Below are positions 16,306-23,495 of a stretch of 42,010 bases of DNA, piece by piece. The first letter of the stretch is position 1. Each line of letters opens with the position of its first letter. Under the pieces are notes generated by a model, which was not told the origin of the DNA, ran no database searches, and saw nothing but the letters and a program-made list of their open reading frames with translations. The DNA lies in IMG/VR virus record IMGVR_UViG_3300037882_003587, positions 1 through 42,010 of that record. One strand, given 5' to 3'. This DNA is from a virus. The position numbers and the translations under genes are program-made.

Positions 16306-17277
16306 TCATGCTGGAACGCCCGCGTGGTCGTTGACTCGTCGTTGCCAGTCCGGCCAGTTTTCCCCGATTTTTACAACCAGTTCGGGTGCTCGCTTCTCGC
16401 CAGTTCGGAAAACGCGAGCCTTGAACGCTGGAAAAGTTTCGGCGTCACCTTGCTTGATCCCAAGCTTTGCCCCTGCTCGCTCAATTCCGGATGACGTCAT
16501 GTACCAAGGCACGGTTTCTTTGGGCGCATCCTCGGGAGGCATCCCGTCGTCGTATCGGCCGTTTAGCCATGTTTGCGGCAACGGTTGAAAGTCGCCTAAC
16601 CAACTTTCTGTTTTGGACCAAGCGAGCACCAACGTGCACATTTCCTCGGCCCTAGATTCGAGTCCTTTGGTTTTCCAAATCCCGAAGCATTTGAACTTTC
16701 CGACTTTGCGTTTGTTGGTTGGCCAACAATCCCAAAACTTTTCAAACCCGACAGAATATTGAATAGTGCGTTTCGCAGAACGCACAATATTATTGGTCTG
16801 TTCATTGTCTGTTAATGTGGTCTGTTCTTTGCGTGTCGTGTAATCCGCTACGTCGCGTATAGCGGAATCCGCTACGGTTAGAATAGTGGAATCCGCTACG
16901 GTAGTTGATTCCACTACGGTAGTTATTTCCGCTACGGTTGTGGATAGTTTTTCAGTAGTGGAATCCGCTACGGTAGTTGTCGAAAAACTGGGTACCAAAA
17001 TCTTGTAACGACTGGATTTTGAAAACCCACCTTCACCAATTTTTTCAAGCCACCCGAGCTCTACTAATTCGCTTGTTGTTTTTGAAATATTCGACGGATG
17101 TATCCCAATTCGCTCCGACAAAGCTTCTCGGCTTGGGAATATCATGTCGGTGTTTTTGTTGCGAAAAGACAGAAGGCCAATCAGAACTTTGATGTGCCAT
17201 AAACCTAGTCGCCGGTCGGCCAAAATCTCAATCGGAACTATTGCAAATGGGTTGACCGCGAGCTGATCTTTTTTCAC
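16306..17277 (-). CDS. O-like replication initiator with internal iterons
   Basis: 323 residues. N-terminal winged helix (about 15-90: 'FAIVPIEILADRRLGLWHIKVLIGL', 'FPSREALSERIGIHPSNISKTTSELVELGWL'), then a Thr/Val/Ala/Asp/Ser-rich linker (about 100-150) with repeated 'TVADST', and a C-terminal domain ('FEKFWDCWP', 'WKTKGLESRAEEM', 'FQPLPQTWLNGRYDD') of the kind found in phage O-like initiators that recruit a host helicase or loader. As in lambda O, the linker-coding DNA carries the iterons. I chose GTG at 17277: it overlaps the methyltransferase stop (GTGA) and has GGAG 8 nt upstream. No phage helicase or P-like loader is visible downstream, so host DnaB may be used by a different route. Confidence 0.8.
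   Translation of the reverse strand: MKKDQLAVNPFAIVPIEILADRRLGLWHIKVLIGLLSFRNKNTDMIFPSREALSERIGIHPSNISKTTSELVELGWLEKIGEGGFSKSSRYKILVPSFSTTTVADSTTEKLSTTVAEITTVVESTTVADSTILTVADSAIRDVADYTTRKEQTTLTDNEQTNNIVRSAKRTIQYSVGFEKFWDCWPTNKRKVGKFKCFGIWKTKGLESRAEEMCTLVLAWSKTESWLGDFQPLPQTWLNGRYDDGMPPEDAPKETVPWYMTSSGIERAGAKLGIKQGDAETFPAFKARVFRTGEKRAPELVVKIGENWPDWQRRVNDHAGVPA
16845..16974. repeat. Iteron array, probable replication origin
   Basis: Six copies of CC(G/A)CTACG(GT), at 16845, 16869, 16893, 16911, 16929 and 16965. Spacings are 24, 24, 18, 18 and 36 bp, about two or more helical turns. Several copies sit in wider units such as AGTGGAATCCGCTACGGTAG, and AGCGGAATCCGCT is itself a palindrome. They lie inside the O-like gene, encoding its low-complexity linker, exactly as in the lambda origin. 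Confidence 0.75.
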
Positions 17278-18758
17278 GCAATGCACTCCACGGCTTGAGC
17301 AATCCGCTCACCGATCCACCGAACAACCGGCACGGCCCATGAATTCCCAAGCGCTTTGTACCGGCTTGTATCGCTTGATGTTTTCGTTACGGTGTATTCG
17401 TCGGGGAAACCTTGTAGCCGCTCAAACTCAATCGGCAGTAGTCGGCGAACGTGCATCTCTAACTTTGCGCTTTTCCCTAAAGCAAAAAGCGTTGCCCCTG
17501 AATTGATATGCTGATTCTCCAACCCCAATTTTGTCGCATACGCGGTATCAAGGGTTCCGGCAATTTCGGCAGGCCATTGCCTATTGGCTTTGGGTTCCAG
17601 CACAGCCTGATAGCCCTGCCCTGCTTTGCCACCGCCCAAACCCAATGCTGGTGACGTTTTCGAAGTTCTGACCTCACCCCGTTGATTTTCCGAAATAAAA
17701 ACAATATTTTCTTGGCCTCTGTTCGTGCCGCAACAATGCGCCAATTCGGTCGATACATTGGGGTCTTGGGCGCCTTGAACAGAAACGACGGCATGCTTAT
17801 CATCCGAAGTTAAGCACGGTGATTTGTTTTCCCAAAACAACTTCGAATTGCCGCCATGTTCCGGCGAACACCCAATATGAGTCGCAGGAATGCAATAAAC
17901 CATAGGCACCAGAACAGCACCGTCACCGTCACCGTCACCGTCACCGTCACTACTCGGGCCCTTATGATCACGCGCTTTAAGCGTTGAACATGTTTCGGTG
18001 TGCAAATAGGGCTGTAGACCACCGCTTAACGCAAAATCTAATCTTGCTCTGCCACTTCCGTCAGTGCGCGTTGTAACCGTTCCGATAACGTCTTTCCGCG
18101 TTTTGCTGCGCGGTTCAATATTCCCTGAGCCATTCGCTTGCTCAAAAAGTATTTTTGCGGGATCGAGCCCGTCCATAGCACTTGCGATAACGTAGACTCG
18201 ACGACGTCGTTGGGGCACTCCGAAAAATTCAGCATTGAGCGTGCGCCAGGCGATAGCGCGTTTGGGTCCAAACACACAACCAGCGTTTTTCCACTTGCCC
18301 CTTGGTGCTTCCAATGCGCGGTCTTCACCGGCAAGCTTGCCCAAAAAGCAACCGAACGCGTTTCCTTTTGCGCTAAAAACTCCGTGCACGTTTTCCCAAA
18401 AAACGATTGTTGGCTTTCGGCCGGCGTTGATTCGAACATCGTCAATTGCATCAGCAATCTCGCAAAAAGTTAGTGTTAAATTCCCTCGCTCGTCGTCAAG
18501 CGAATCGCGTTTACCGGCCACGCTGAACGACTGACAGGGCGTACCACCGCAAAAGAGCTCAGGTGCTTCAATGGCTTCAGTTCGAATTAGGTCTTCCAGC
18601 AGCCGCATGTCGCCATGGTTTTTAACTGTGGGATATTTCTCGGCAAGCAGTGCGCTTGGGAATTTTTCAATCTCTGAAAGCCATGCCGGCTCCCAACCAA
18701 GCGGGGCCCAAGCCACTGTAGCCGCCTCAATGCCCGAGCAAACAGAACCAAAGCGCAT
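17274..18758 (-). CDS. DNA (cytosine-5)-methyltransferase
   Basis: 494 residues. C5-methyltransferase motifs in order: I 'FGSVCSGIEAATVAW' (3-17), IV 'GGTPCQSFSVAGKR' with catalytic Cys75, VI 'FWENVHGV' (ENV, 122-124), VIII 'GVPQRRRRVYVI' (180-191), IX 'RRLLPIEFERLQGFPDEYT' (about 434) and X 'RYKALGNSWAVPVV' (about 467). A long region (about 195-430) between VIII and IX holds the target-recognition domain and contains five Asp-Gly repeats. No cognate restriction enzyme is nearby, so it is an orphan, probably protecting the phage DNA or changing host expression. Between DUF4406 and the replication initiator in the early-left operon. Confidence 0.95.
   Translation of the reverse strand: MRFGSVCSGIEAATVAWAPLGWEPAWLSEIEKFPSALLAEKYPTVKNHGDMRLLEDLIRTEAIEAPELFCGGTPCQSFSVAGKRDSLDDERGNLTLTFCEIADAIDDVRINAGRKPTIVFWENVHGVFSAKGNAFGCFLGKLAGEDRALEAPRGKWKNAGCVFGPKRAIAWRTLNAEFFGVPQRRRRVYVIASAMDGLDPAKILFEQANGSGNIEPRSKTRKDVIGTVTTRTDGSGRARLDFALSGGLQPYLHTETCSTLKARDHKGPSSDGDGDGDGDGAVLVPMVYCIPATHIGCSPEHGGNSKLFWENKSPCLTSDDKHAVVSVQGAQDPNVSTELAHCCGTNRGQENIVFISENQRGEVRTSKTSPALGLGGGKAGQGYQAVLEPKANRQWPAEIAGTLDTAYATKLGLENQHINSGATLFALGKSAKLEMHVRRLLPIEFERLQGFPDEYTVTKTSSDTSRYKALGNSWAVPVVRWIGERIAQAVECIA
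17918..17950 (-). repeat. Hexanucleotide tandem repeat in the methyltransferase gene
   Basis: Five and a half copies of CACCGT (plus strand), encoding Asp-Gly x5 in the recognition region of the methyltransferase. Because the unit is 6 bp, slippage keeps the frame and would only change linker length, not switch the gene off. Confidence 0.9.
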
Positions 18759-18762
18759 GTTC

Positions 18763-19098
18763 TTATGCCACCAACGATGTGTTTCGTGATTCGAACAGAA
18801 CCTTTATTCCAACCCGATGCGCCACATGCATTTCTAAGTGCGCGCCCTTCGAGTTTTCCCAGCCTTCCAGCATGTAAATCTCGTCGCAATCGAGCATGGC
18901 TTTTAGGTCTTTTTTAAGAAAGTATTGCCAAATTTCTTCCTCTGAACTTTCCGAAAAAACCACCAATTCCTCTTGTTTTTCAGCCGGATTAACCACCTCA
19001 AAACCCATCGCTCGCAATCGCGCTGCGGCTTGAATAAATGCTGGAAAGTTCAGTTCTGGTAAGCCAGTCATCGGGCCTGATATGTAGATTTTTTTCAT
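18763..19098 (-). CDS. DUF4406 protein (deoxyribosyltransferase-like)
   Basis: 111 residues. Classic family features: 'KKIYISGPMTGLPELNFPAF' at the N-terminus, 'FEVVNPAE' (about 34-41), 'YFLKKDLKAMLDCDEIYML' and 'SKGAHLEMHVAHRVG' with the conserved Glu near the end. Members have the nucleoside 2-deoxyribosyltransferase fold and are common in phages, perhaps for nucleotide salvage or small-molecule signalling; the substrate is unknown. No clear Shine-Dalgarno precedes the ATG. It ends 4 bp before the methyltransferase start. Confidence 0.88.
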   Translation of the reverse strand: MKKIYISGPMTGLPELNFPAFIQAAARLRAMGFEVVNPAEKQEELVVFSESSEEEIWQYFLKKDLKAMLDCDEIYMLEGWENSKGAHLEMHVAHRVGIKVLFESRNTSLVA

Positions 19099-19148
19099 GC
19101 GCTTAATTGAATTTTGTTGAAATAGGTGTCCGGCCTAGACGCCAACAA

Positions 19149-19304
19149 TTACCGGACCGGCACAGCCGGTTTTGCACGTCGCATTTGACAACCGATGGCG
19201 TCGGCTCTCTGGTATTCGGGGTGCCGGAATGTGCAGATCTCGTCCGGCGCGAGTTCGGAGGAGACCGGCGCCATCACACGCCACGCTCTGCACAACGCCC
19301 ACAT
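19149..19304 (-). CDS. Possible 51-residue Cys/His protein (doubtful)
   Basis: An open frame in the otherwise empty gap between two operon genes. It encodes 'DEICTFRHPEYQRADAIGC', which has a Cys/His spacing like a small zinc-binding motif. There is no good Shine-Dalgarno, and the base composition is more GC-rich than the neighbours. The other strand also has an open frame. It may be a real small gene or just a GC-rich untranslated spacer: ACCGGC-ACA-GCCGGT at 19156-19170 can form a hairpin. Confidence 0.3.
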   Translation of the reverse strand: MWALCRAWRVMAPVSSELAPDEICTFRHPEYQRADAIGCQMRRAKPAVPVR

Positions 19305-19319
19305 TTAACAATTTGGCCC

Positions 19320-19586
19320 TCAATTGGCCCTCTTTTCACCGAGCGCTTCAAGGCGTTCGTCAAGTAAACTCTTTAAGAATTCAGGCCCACGGAGGTTCAC
19401 AATGACTAAATCAGCAAGCAAAGCGCTCGGAGTTGTACCTAGCATCGAAGCTTTCATCGCCCATTCGAGTTTGATTTCCTCGGGGACGTGCGTTTTAAGT
19501 TCGTGCGTTGCTTTGCCAAGCTTGGAAAATCTAAGCTTTCGATCTTCAAGTGTTTCGTTGCGCCCGCTAGAAAACCTATTAGCCAT
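19320..19586 (-). CDS. Ribbon-helix-helix-like small protein
   Basis: 88 residues from the ATG at 19586, overlapping the Cro-like gene by 8 nt with AAGGCGG upstream. Basic N-terminus, then 'THELKTHVPEEIKLEWAMKASMLGTTPSALLADLVIVNLRG' (about 36-75), a strand-helix-helix pattern like CopG/MobC-type regulators. Second gene from PL, so probably an early regulator. Function not established. Confidence 0.65.
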   Translation of the reverse strand: MANRFSSGRNETLEDRKLRFSKLGKATHELKTHVPEEIKLEWAMKASMLGTTPSALLADLVIVNLRGPEFLKSLLDERLEALGEKRAN

Positions 19587-19845
19587 GCTCAGCCGCCTTC
19601 GCCAGTTCTGGTTTTGGTTCTGTGCGCTCACCCCATATATCCACAGCGTCCAATCTCAAGTCATACCGCGAAACCAACCTATCGGACTCAGTTTCGATCC
19701 GCACCGCAAGCCCCGCGCTGAACCTTGGCCCATCGTTGCGATAGCACTCTTTTCTCATCCGGCCAATCGTCGTGCCACACCGTTTGGCAAATTGGCTGCG
19801 GTCAGCCTCTGTTGGGAGTTGATTGATGTAGGCAATTAATTTCAT
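19579..19845 (-). CDS. Cro/YdaS-like regulator, first gene of early-left operon
   Basis: 88 residues. N-terminal HTH: 'LIAYINQLPTEADRSQFAKRCGTTIGRMRKECY', like YdaS/Cro proteins that oppose CI. The frame continues to TTG at 19851, but ATG at 19845 is the natural start. It is transcribed from PL, divergently from the repressor, over a shared 81-bp control region containing the operator. Likely role: repress the CI promoter and favour lytic growth (inference from position and fold). Confidence 0.75.
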   Translation of the reverse strand: MKLIAYINQLPTEADRSQFAKRCGTTIGRMRKECYRNDGPRFSAGLAVRIETESDRLVSRYDLRLDAVDIWGERTEPKPELAKAAEHG

Positions 19846-19851
19846 GCACAA

Positions 19852-19880
19852 ATAGTACCTGAAAGGTATTTTTAATGCAA
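19852..19880 (-). promoter_or_regulatory. PL, early-left promoter
   Basis: On the minus strand: -35 TTGCAT (19880-19875), 17-bp spacer, -10 TACTAT (19857-19852). The operator TACC-N5-GGTA spans the end of the spacer and the -10, so a bound repressor would block RNA polymerase. The spacer begins TAAAAATACC, nearly the same as in PR (TAAACATACC). Confidence 0.75.
19856..19868. promoter_or_regulatory. Operator OL (TACC-N5-GGTA)
   Basis: TACCTGAAAGGTA is a 13-bp inverted repeat with 4-bp arms, the same arms as in two sites near PR (20932 and 20957). Probable binding site of the CI-type and/or Cro-like protein. Confidence 0.78.
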
Positions 19881-19926
19881 CTTTTAGCCTTTTTATTGTT
19901 TTGCAATCATTTTGGTTTGACGCAAG

Positions 19927-20637
19927 ATGCGCGGTATGGACATTGAAGAAAAACGCCGTTTAAATTTACTTCGCCTGATTGGAGACCGGTTCTTGGGCAA
20001 GCGCGTCACGTTTGCAAACACGGTCGGGCTAGATCAATCTTATGTCGGTCGAATGCTCTACCCCGCTGACAAAAAGGGGCGCAAAGCTATTTCCACGGCT
20101 ATGGCCAAATCAATCGAATCAAAGCTTGGCCTTCCAAAAAACTTTTTAGATGAAGATCCGGCAAGCAAAAATGAAGCGAATCTGAGCCAACACAGCAATT
20201 TCGGCGACACTGTTTTGATTGGCGAAAGCACGATCCAATTTGCCGCCGGAATCGGTTACGAACCAATCATTGAACCCGACACACAAGGCACGCAAGCCTC
20301 CTACCGGCTTGAATGGTTTCGTTCGGAGCGAATTGATCCAAGCAAGTGTCGTCGATTCAAAGTTCGCGGAGACTCTATGGAACGGACCCTGTTTGACGGA
20401 GATACAATCCTTGTCAACATGGCCGAAACCACAGTAATTGATGGCAAAGTTTACGCCGTGCGAATGGGCAACGAGCTAAGAGTCAAGCGCCTACGGCTGC
20501 GTGTAGACGGATCAATGTTAATCGAAAGCGACAATAGTGCGACGTACCCCACAGAAATTTTGACTGCCGATAAAATTCCAGAAACGCTTGTCATCATTGG
20601 ACGAGTTCGCGATAAGTCCGGCAAAGGTGGGCTATGA
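19927..20637 (+). CDS. CI-type prophage repressor (HTH + S24 peptidase)
   Basis: 236 residues. N-terminal HTH ('VTFANTVGLDQSYVGRMLYP', about 27-46) and C-terminal LexA/S24 self-cleavage domain with Ser150 in 'VRGDSMERTLFDGDTILVN' and Lys187 in 'NELRVKRL'. Ala107-Gly108 in 'FAAGIG' is a good candidate cleavage site, so induction by RecA after DNA damage is expected. It represses PL and PR through the TACC-N5-GGTA operators on both sides. Start may be ATG 19927 or ATG 19936; no strong Shine-Dalgarno precedes either, so a leaderless message is possible, as for lambda cI from PRM. Confidence 0.92.
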   Translation: MRGMDIEEKRRLNLLRLIGDRFLGKRVTFANTVGLDQSYVGRMLYPADKKGRKAISTAMAKSIESKLGLPKNFLDEDPASKNEANLSQHSNFGDTVLIGESTIQFAAGIGYEPIIEPDTQGTQASYRLEWFRSERIDPSKCRRFKVRGDSMERTLFDGDTILVNMAETTVIDGKVYAVRMGNELRVKRLRLRVDGSMLIESDNSATYPTEILTADKIPETLVIIGRVRDKSGKGGL

Positions 20638-20870
20638 AGGTAATTGTAGCAATCGCATTACTAATGATTACTTCTAACGCATGGGCGGATCGGTTTGGCA
20701 TTTTAGAAAGCACCTCTTACTTTAACGGGGAGGGTCTGAATTTAGGTTCTTTAATTGGTCTTTTTCTTGGCCTTTTAGTAGCGCGAGCTCATGAAGGTGA
20801 TGGTCAACTTTATATCGTTTATGGCTTCATAGGGCTTGGCGCAGGCAGCTTAGTCGGAAACATTTTTTGA
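20634..20870 (+). CDS. Small envelope protein in the rexAB position
   Basis: 78 residues. N-terminal signal or TM helix ('IVAIALLMITSNAWA', with Ala-Trp-Ala as a possible cleavage site) and two further hydrophobic Gly/Leu stretches (about 36-50 and 60-78). It overlaps the repressor stop by ATGA and is followed by a terminator, so it is made in the lysogen with CI. That is where phages keep superinfection-exclusion and phage-defence genes, so that role is plausible but unproven. Confidence 0.7.
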   Translation: MKVIVAIALLMITSNAWADRFGILESTSYFNGEGLNLGSLIGLFLGLLVARAHEGDGQLYIVYGFIGLGAGSLVGNIF

Positions 20871-20892
20871 GACAATCAAATTCATAAAACGC

Positions 20893-20913
20893 ACCGCTTC
20901 GGCGGTTTTTTTT
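20893..20913 (+). terminator. Rho-independent terminator after the lysogeny genes
   Basis: Stem ACCGC-TTCG-GCGGT with a stable tetraloop followed by eight T. It ends the repressor transcript and insulates PR immediately downstream. Confidence 0.9.
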
Positions 20914-20931
20914 CGCCCATTTAAAATAAAG

Positions 20932-20944
20932 TACCGTTTTGGTA
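20932..20944. promoter_or_regulatory. Operator upstream of PR (TACC-N5-GGTA)
   Basis: TACCGTTTTGGTA lies next to the -35 of PR; its centre is 25 bp from the centre of the second operator, close to 2.4 helical turns. Probably a cooperative repressor site. Confidence 0.72.
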
Positions 20945-20973
20945 TTGCATTAAACATACCCATGAGGTATAGT
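20945..20973 (+). promoter_or_regulatory. PR, early-right promoter with overlapping operator
   Basis: -35 TTGCAT (20945-20950), 17-bp spacer, -10 TATAGT (20968-20973). TACCCATGAGGTA (20957-20969) overlaps the spacer and the -10. It drives the plus-strand early genes starting at 21014. Confidence 0.8.
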
Positions 20974-21013
20974 GTAGTTAATGCATAACAACATGCAAAA
21001 AGAAAGGGCAACA

Positions 21014-21148
21014 ATGAACAACAGTGGAAAACATCGGGAAGAAAAAAAGATCAAAGCGAGCGATTTGCTGCAAGTCGCACTTTCTATTCTTGTCGTAGCT
21101 ATCTTGATGGTGTTCGCAACTTCGCCTTATGTTTGGGGGCCGTTATGA
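21014..21148 (+). CDS. 44-residue membrane peptide, first gene of early-right operon
   Basis: Charged N-terminus (Lys/Glu/His-rich) and one hydrophobic helix ('LQVALSILVVAILMVFA'), ending 'SPYVWGPL'. AAAGG Shine-Dalgarno is in place, and the TGA overlaps the next ATG (ATGA). A single-pass inner-membrane peptide made immediately after infection; role unknown. Superinfection exclusion or host membrane modulation are possibilities. Confidence 0.68.
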   Translation: MNNSGKHREEKKIKASDLLQVALSILVVAILMVFATSPYVWGPL

Positions 21149-21486
21149 ACTGCCCTATCGAGCGTGATTTGTACCGGCACTTAGACCAAGTGGACGCCGA
21201 CCAGCGCAGAGCCGAGCAAGCAGCGGCGCTTGCGATGGACCCCGAGTTCGTCAAAAGAAAGTTTGCCGACCGTGAGTTCTGGAATGTGCTTTCGGGCACT
21301 GGCAAAGAATTGCCAAATTTAACGTGCGAACAACAGATAGCAAACGCCGAGGTAGCGCAAGACTCGCTCGGCTTGTACATGGCAGGTCTTTTGCCGATTG
21401 CCGATCTAGTCAAAGCTTTAGAGGCTTGCAAGCCAGCGTTTGCCGCATGGCTTGATTCCGAGGCAGAGGACGAGGTGGGCGAATGA
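21145..21486 (+). CDS. Unknown early protein
   Basis: 113 residues from the ATG coupled to the previous stop. Acidic, mainly helical ('LYRHLDQVDADQRRAEQAAALAMD'). No recognised family. Its end overlaps the next gene as ATGA. Part of the PR operon upstream of the recombination genes. Confidence 0.65.
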   Translation: MNCPIERDLYRHLDQVDADQRRAEQAAALAMDPEFVKRKFADREFWNVLSGTGKELPNLTCEQQIANAEVAQDSLGLYMAGLLPIADLVKALEACKPAFAAWLDSEAEDEVGE

Positions 21487-21728
21487 AAATTCTAGCTCGA
21501 GTCTTTGACTGGTTTGGCGACGTGCACATGCTTGCGTGGTGCTTGGCCATGTATTTGTGGTGCAAAGCGCTTAGCGACCGGTCCGGAATGTCTACCGACC
21601 TTTTGGGCACTCGGGATGTTCTTAAAACGGACGAGTACCGCAATCAATCTTTAATTTTTGCCCGATCAACAGGGCTTTATCAATTCGCCCAAGCTTTTGG
21701 GTTTTTTAAGGAAGAAAGTCATGAGTAA
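21483..21728 (+). CDS. Unknown small early protein
   Basis: 81 residues. Hydrophobic, aromatic N-terminal part ('RVFDWFGDVHMLAWCLAMYLW') that may associate with membrane, then a polar helical half. Coupled to the previous gene (ATGA) and overlapping the RecT-like gene start by 8 nt. No family recognised. Confidence 0.65.
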   Translation: MKILARVFDWFGDVHMLAWCLAMYLWCKALSDRSGMSTDLLGTRDVLKTDEYRNQSLIFARSTGLYQFAQAFGFFKEESHE

Positions 21729-22881
21729 CACCCTATTACCAAAACCCGCTCAAACACTAAGCGACGTCAAGGTTGATATGTTTAGCACGCAAGGATTCGC
21801 CCTTGCAAACCGGGTCGCAACCGCTTTCAGCACAAGCGATGCAGTGCCCGCTGCGTTTCGCGCGTTCACAGTAAAAAAAGCGGGGAGCCGCGAAAACATC
21901 ATCGAAAACCCTGCAGCAATCGGCAATTGTTTGGTAGCAATTGAGGTTGCTCAAACCGTAGGTATGTCGGTCACCGCAGTTATGCAAAACGCCGATGTGA
22001 TTGAGGGCAAGCTTCGTTGGTCCGACAAGTTTGTTGTGGCCGGTGTTAATGCTTCGCGCCGATTCACGCCCCTTCGATTCGAAGTGACTGATACGGGAGA
22101 ATTCACAGCCGCATACAAAGAAAAAGTAGGTTGGGACGAAGCAAAAAACAGGCCGATATTTGAAGACCGCTCCGTTACGTTGCAAAACTATCAATCAGTG
22201 GCTTGGGCGCTTCCGCATGGCTTTGTCATGCCAGCAGGTATCTACACACTAGCCCAAGCCAAGGCAGCTAATTTGCCGGTCATCGAAGGCCCGCCCGTCT
22301 CAATGAAGCTTGCCGTTGAGGAAGGTTGGTACGCCAAATCTGGTAGCAAGTGGCAGACCGAACTCAAACACAAAATGCTCATGATGCGGGCGGGTCGTTA
22401 CTTTGGAGACATTTACGCGCCTGACGTTTCAATGGGTATTGGCCGCACGAGCGACGAAGAACTTGATGATTTCATCGATATGGAACCAATCGCAAGAGCG
22501 GAATCCGGCTCGGTTGAGCGGTATGTTATGTCACCGATCCAGCAGAGCGCGGCGCCAACCCCTGAGTCCGAGCAAAAACCAATAGTTCAACCAGAGCAAG
22601 GCAAGGTTCAGGAACAAAAACCAGCGGTCCAACCCGAGCAGGCCATGGCAATTGCGGATGAACCAAAAAAGCAAGAGACCCAACAAACCCCTGCAATAAC
22701 CCAATCGGACGCACCGCGAGTCTCCGACGGCCAAATTAAATGGTTAGAAACGAAAGCGGCAGCGCGGGGTGTTTCGTTGGCCACGCTGTTTGAGTCAGCT
22801 AAATGCACGTACACAAGCAATGACGCGATAACAATTGATCAGTTCGATGCTGTCAAGTTGTGGGTGGTTGAAAACGCATGA
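21721..22881 (+). CDS. RecT-like single-strand annealing recombinase
   Basis: 386 residues from the ATG at 21721 (AAGGAAG upstream). The N-terminal about 250 residues match RecT-type annealing proteins of phages: 'NCLVAIEVAQTVGMSVTAVMQNADVIEGKLRWSDKFVVAGVNASRRFTPLRFEV', then 'PPVSMKLAVEEGWYAKSGSKWQTE' and 'MMRAGRYFGDIYAPDVSMG'. A Gln/Pro/Glu-rich linker (about 275-325) leads to a small C-terminal domain ('VSDGQIKWLETKAAARGVSLATLF'). It anneals single strands exposed by the exonuclease encoded next; the two genes overlap by ATGA. Confidence 0.82.
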   Translation: MSNTLLPKPAQTLSDVKVDMFSTQGFALANRVATAFSTSDAVPAAFRAFTVKKAGSRENIIENPAAIGNCLVAIEVAQTVGMSVTAVMQNADVIEGKLRWSDKFVVAGVNASRRFTPLRFEVTDTGEFTAAYKEKVGWDEAKNRPIFEDRSVTLQNYQSVAWALPHGFVMPAGIYTLAQAKAANLPVIEGPPVSMKLAVEEGWYAKSGSKWQTELKHKMLMMRAGRYFGDIYAPDVSMGIGRTSDEELDDFIDMEPIARAESGSVERYVMSPIQQSAAPTPESEQKPIVQPEQGKVQEQKPAVQPEQAMAIADEPKKQETQQTPAITQSDAPRVSDGQIKWLETKAAARGVSLATLFESAKCTYTSNDAITIDQFDAVKLWVVENA

Positions 22882-23495
22882 GCGCTTTGCAATTCGACCC
22901 AATTGCACACAAGTATTCTCTAAACGGGAAAGTGCTGCCGTCAGTGACCCAAATCACCGGTTCGCTGGTGGACTACAGCATGGTTCCATCGCAGATACTT
23001 GAGCGCAAAAAGCAGATCGGTGTGGCGACACACTTGGCTTGCGAGTATCACGACAAAGACGGCGTAGATGAAGGCTCAATACAAGAAACAATCTACGGAT
23101 TTTTTTCTGCTTATAAGCGCTTTGGCGAGGAAAACCCTTATGAGGTTTTGCTCAACGAAGGCCAGTTCGCCAGCGAGCGTTACGGCTTTGCGGGAACACC
23201 TGACCGTGTGCTACGGATGCTTGAAAGTAGAAAAAACTCGTGGGCTGCAGGCGACGTCATCAATTGGGATCTAAAAACGGTCGCCCAATTGCATCCAGCG
23301 ACAGCATTGCAAACCGCTGGTTACAAACTACTGTTGCCGGATTTAGGTGTCCCGCGTTCGCAAATTAAGCGCGGCGCAATACAACTAAAGCCCGACGGCA
23401 GTTATCACTTAGAACTTTATTCAAAAGCAAGCGATGAACCAACGTTCCTCGCTTGCCTCATTCGCCACAATTGGAAGGTAGAAAACAATGTCTGA
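22878..23495 (+). CDS. PD-(D/E)XK exonuclease, partner of RecT
   Basis: 205 residues. The nuclease core is visible: 'FAGTPDRVL' (about 97-105; Asp of the PD motif), 'INWDLKTVAQLHPATALQTAGYKLLL' (Asp-x-Lys and the Gln motif). This is the compact RecB/Cas4-like phage exonuclease family that acts as a RecE or lambda Exo equivalent. Translational coupling to RecT supports a two-component recombinase. Confidence 0.82.
   Translation: MSALQFDPIAHKYSLNGKVLPSVTQITGSLVDYSMVPSQILERKKQIGVATHLACEYHDKDGVDEGSIQETIYGFFSAYKRFGEENPYEVLLNEGQFASERYGFAGTPDRVLRMLESRKNSWAAGDVINWDLKTVAQLHPATALQTAGYKLLLPDLGVPRSQIKRGAIQLKPDGSYHLELYSKASDEPTFLACLIRHNWKVENNV

Noticed and set aside
16801-17000. CRISPR array in the region of short repeats
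   Set aside because: Repeats are short, irregularly spaced, and inside a coding frame; they fit iterons, not repeat-spacer units.
17274-18758. Restriction-modification system
   Set aside because: Only the methyltransferase is present; no restriction enzyme gene lies beside it.
19107-19367. Plus-strand frame of 86 codons in the early-left gap
   Set aside because: Opposite to the operon, no Shine-Dalgarno, Arg/His-rich shadow-like composition, and it runs into the RHH gene antisense.
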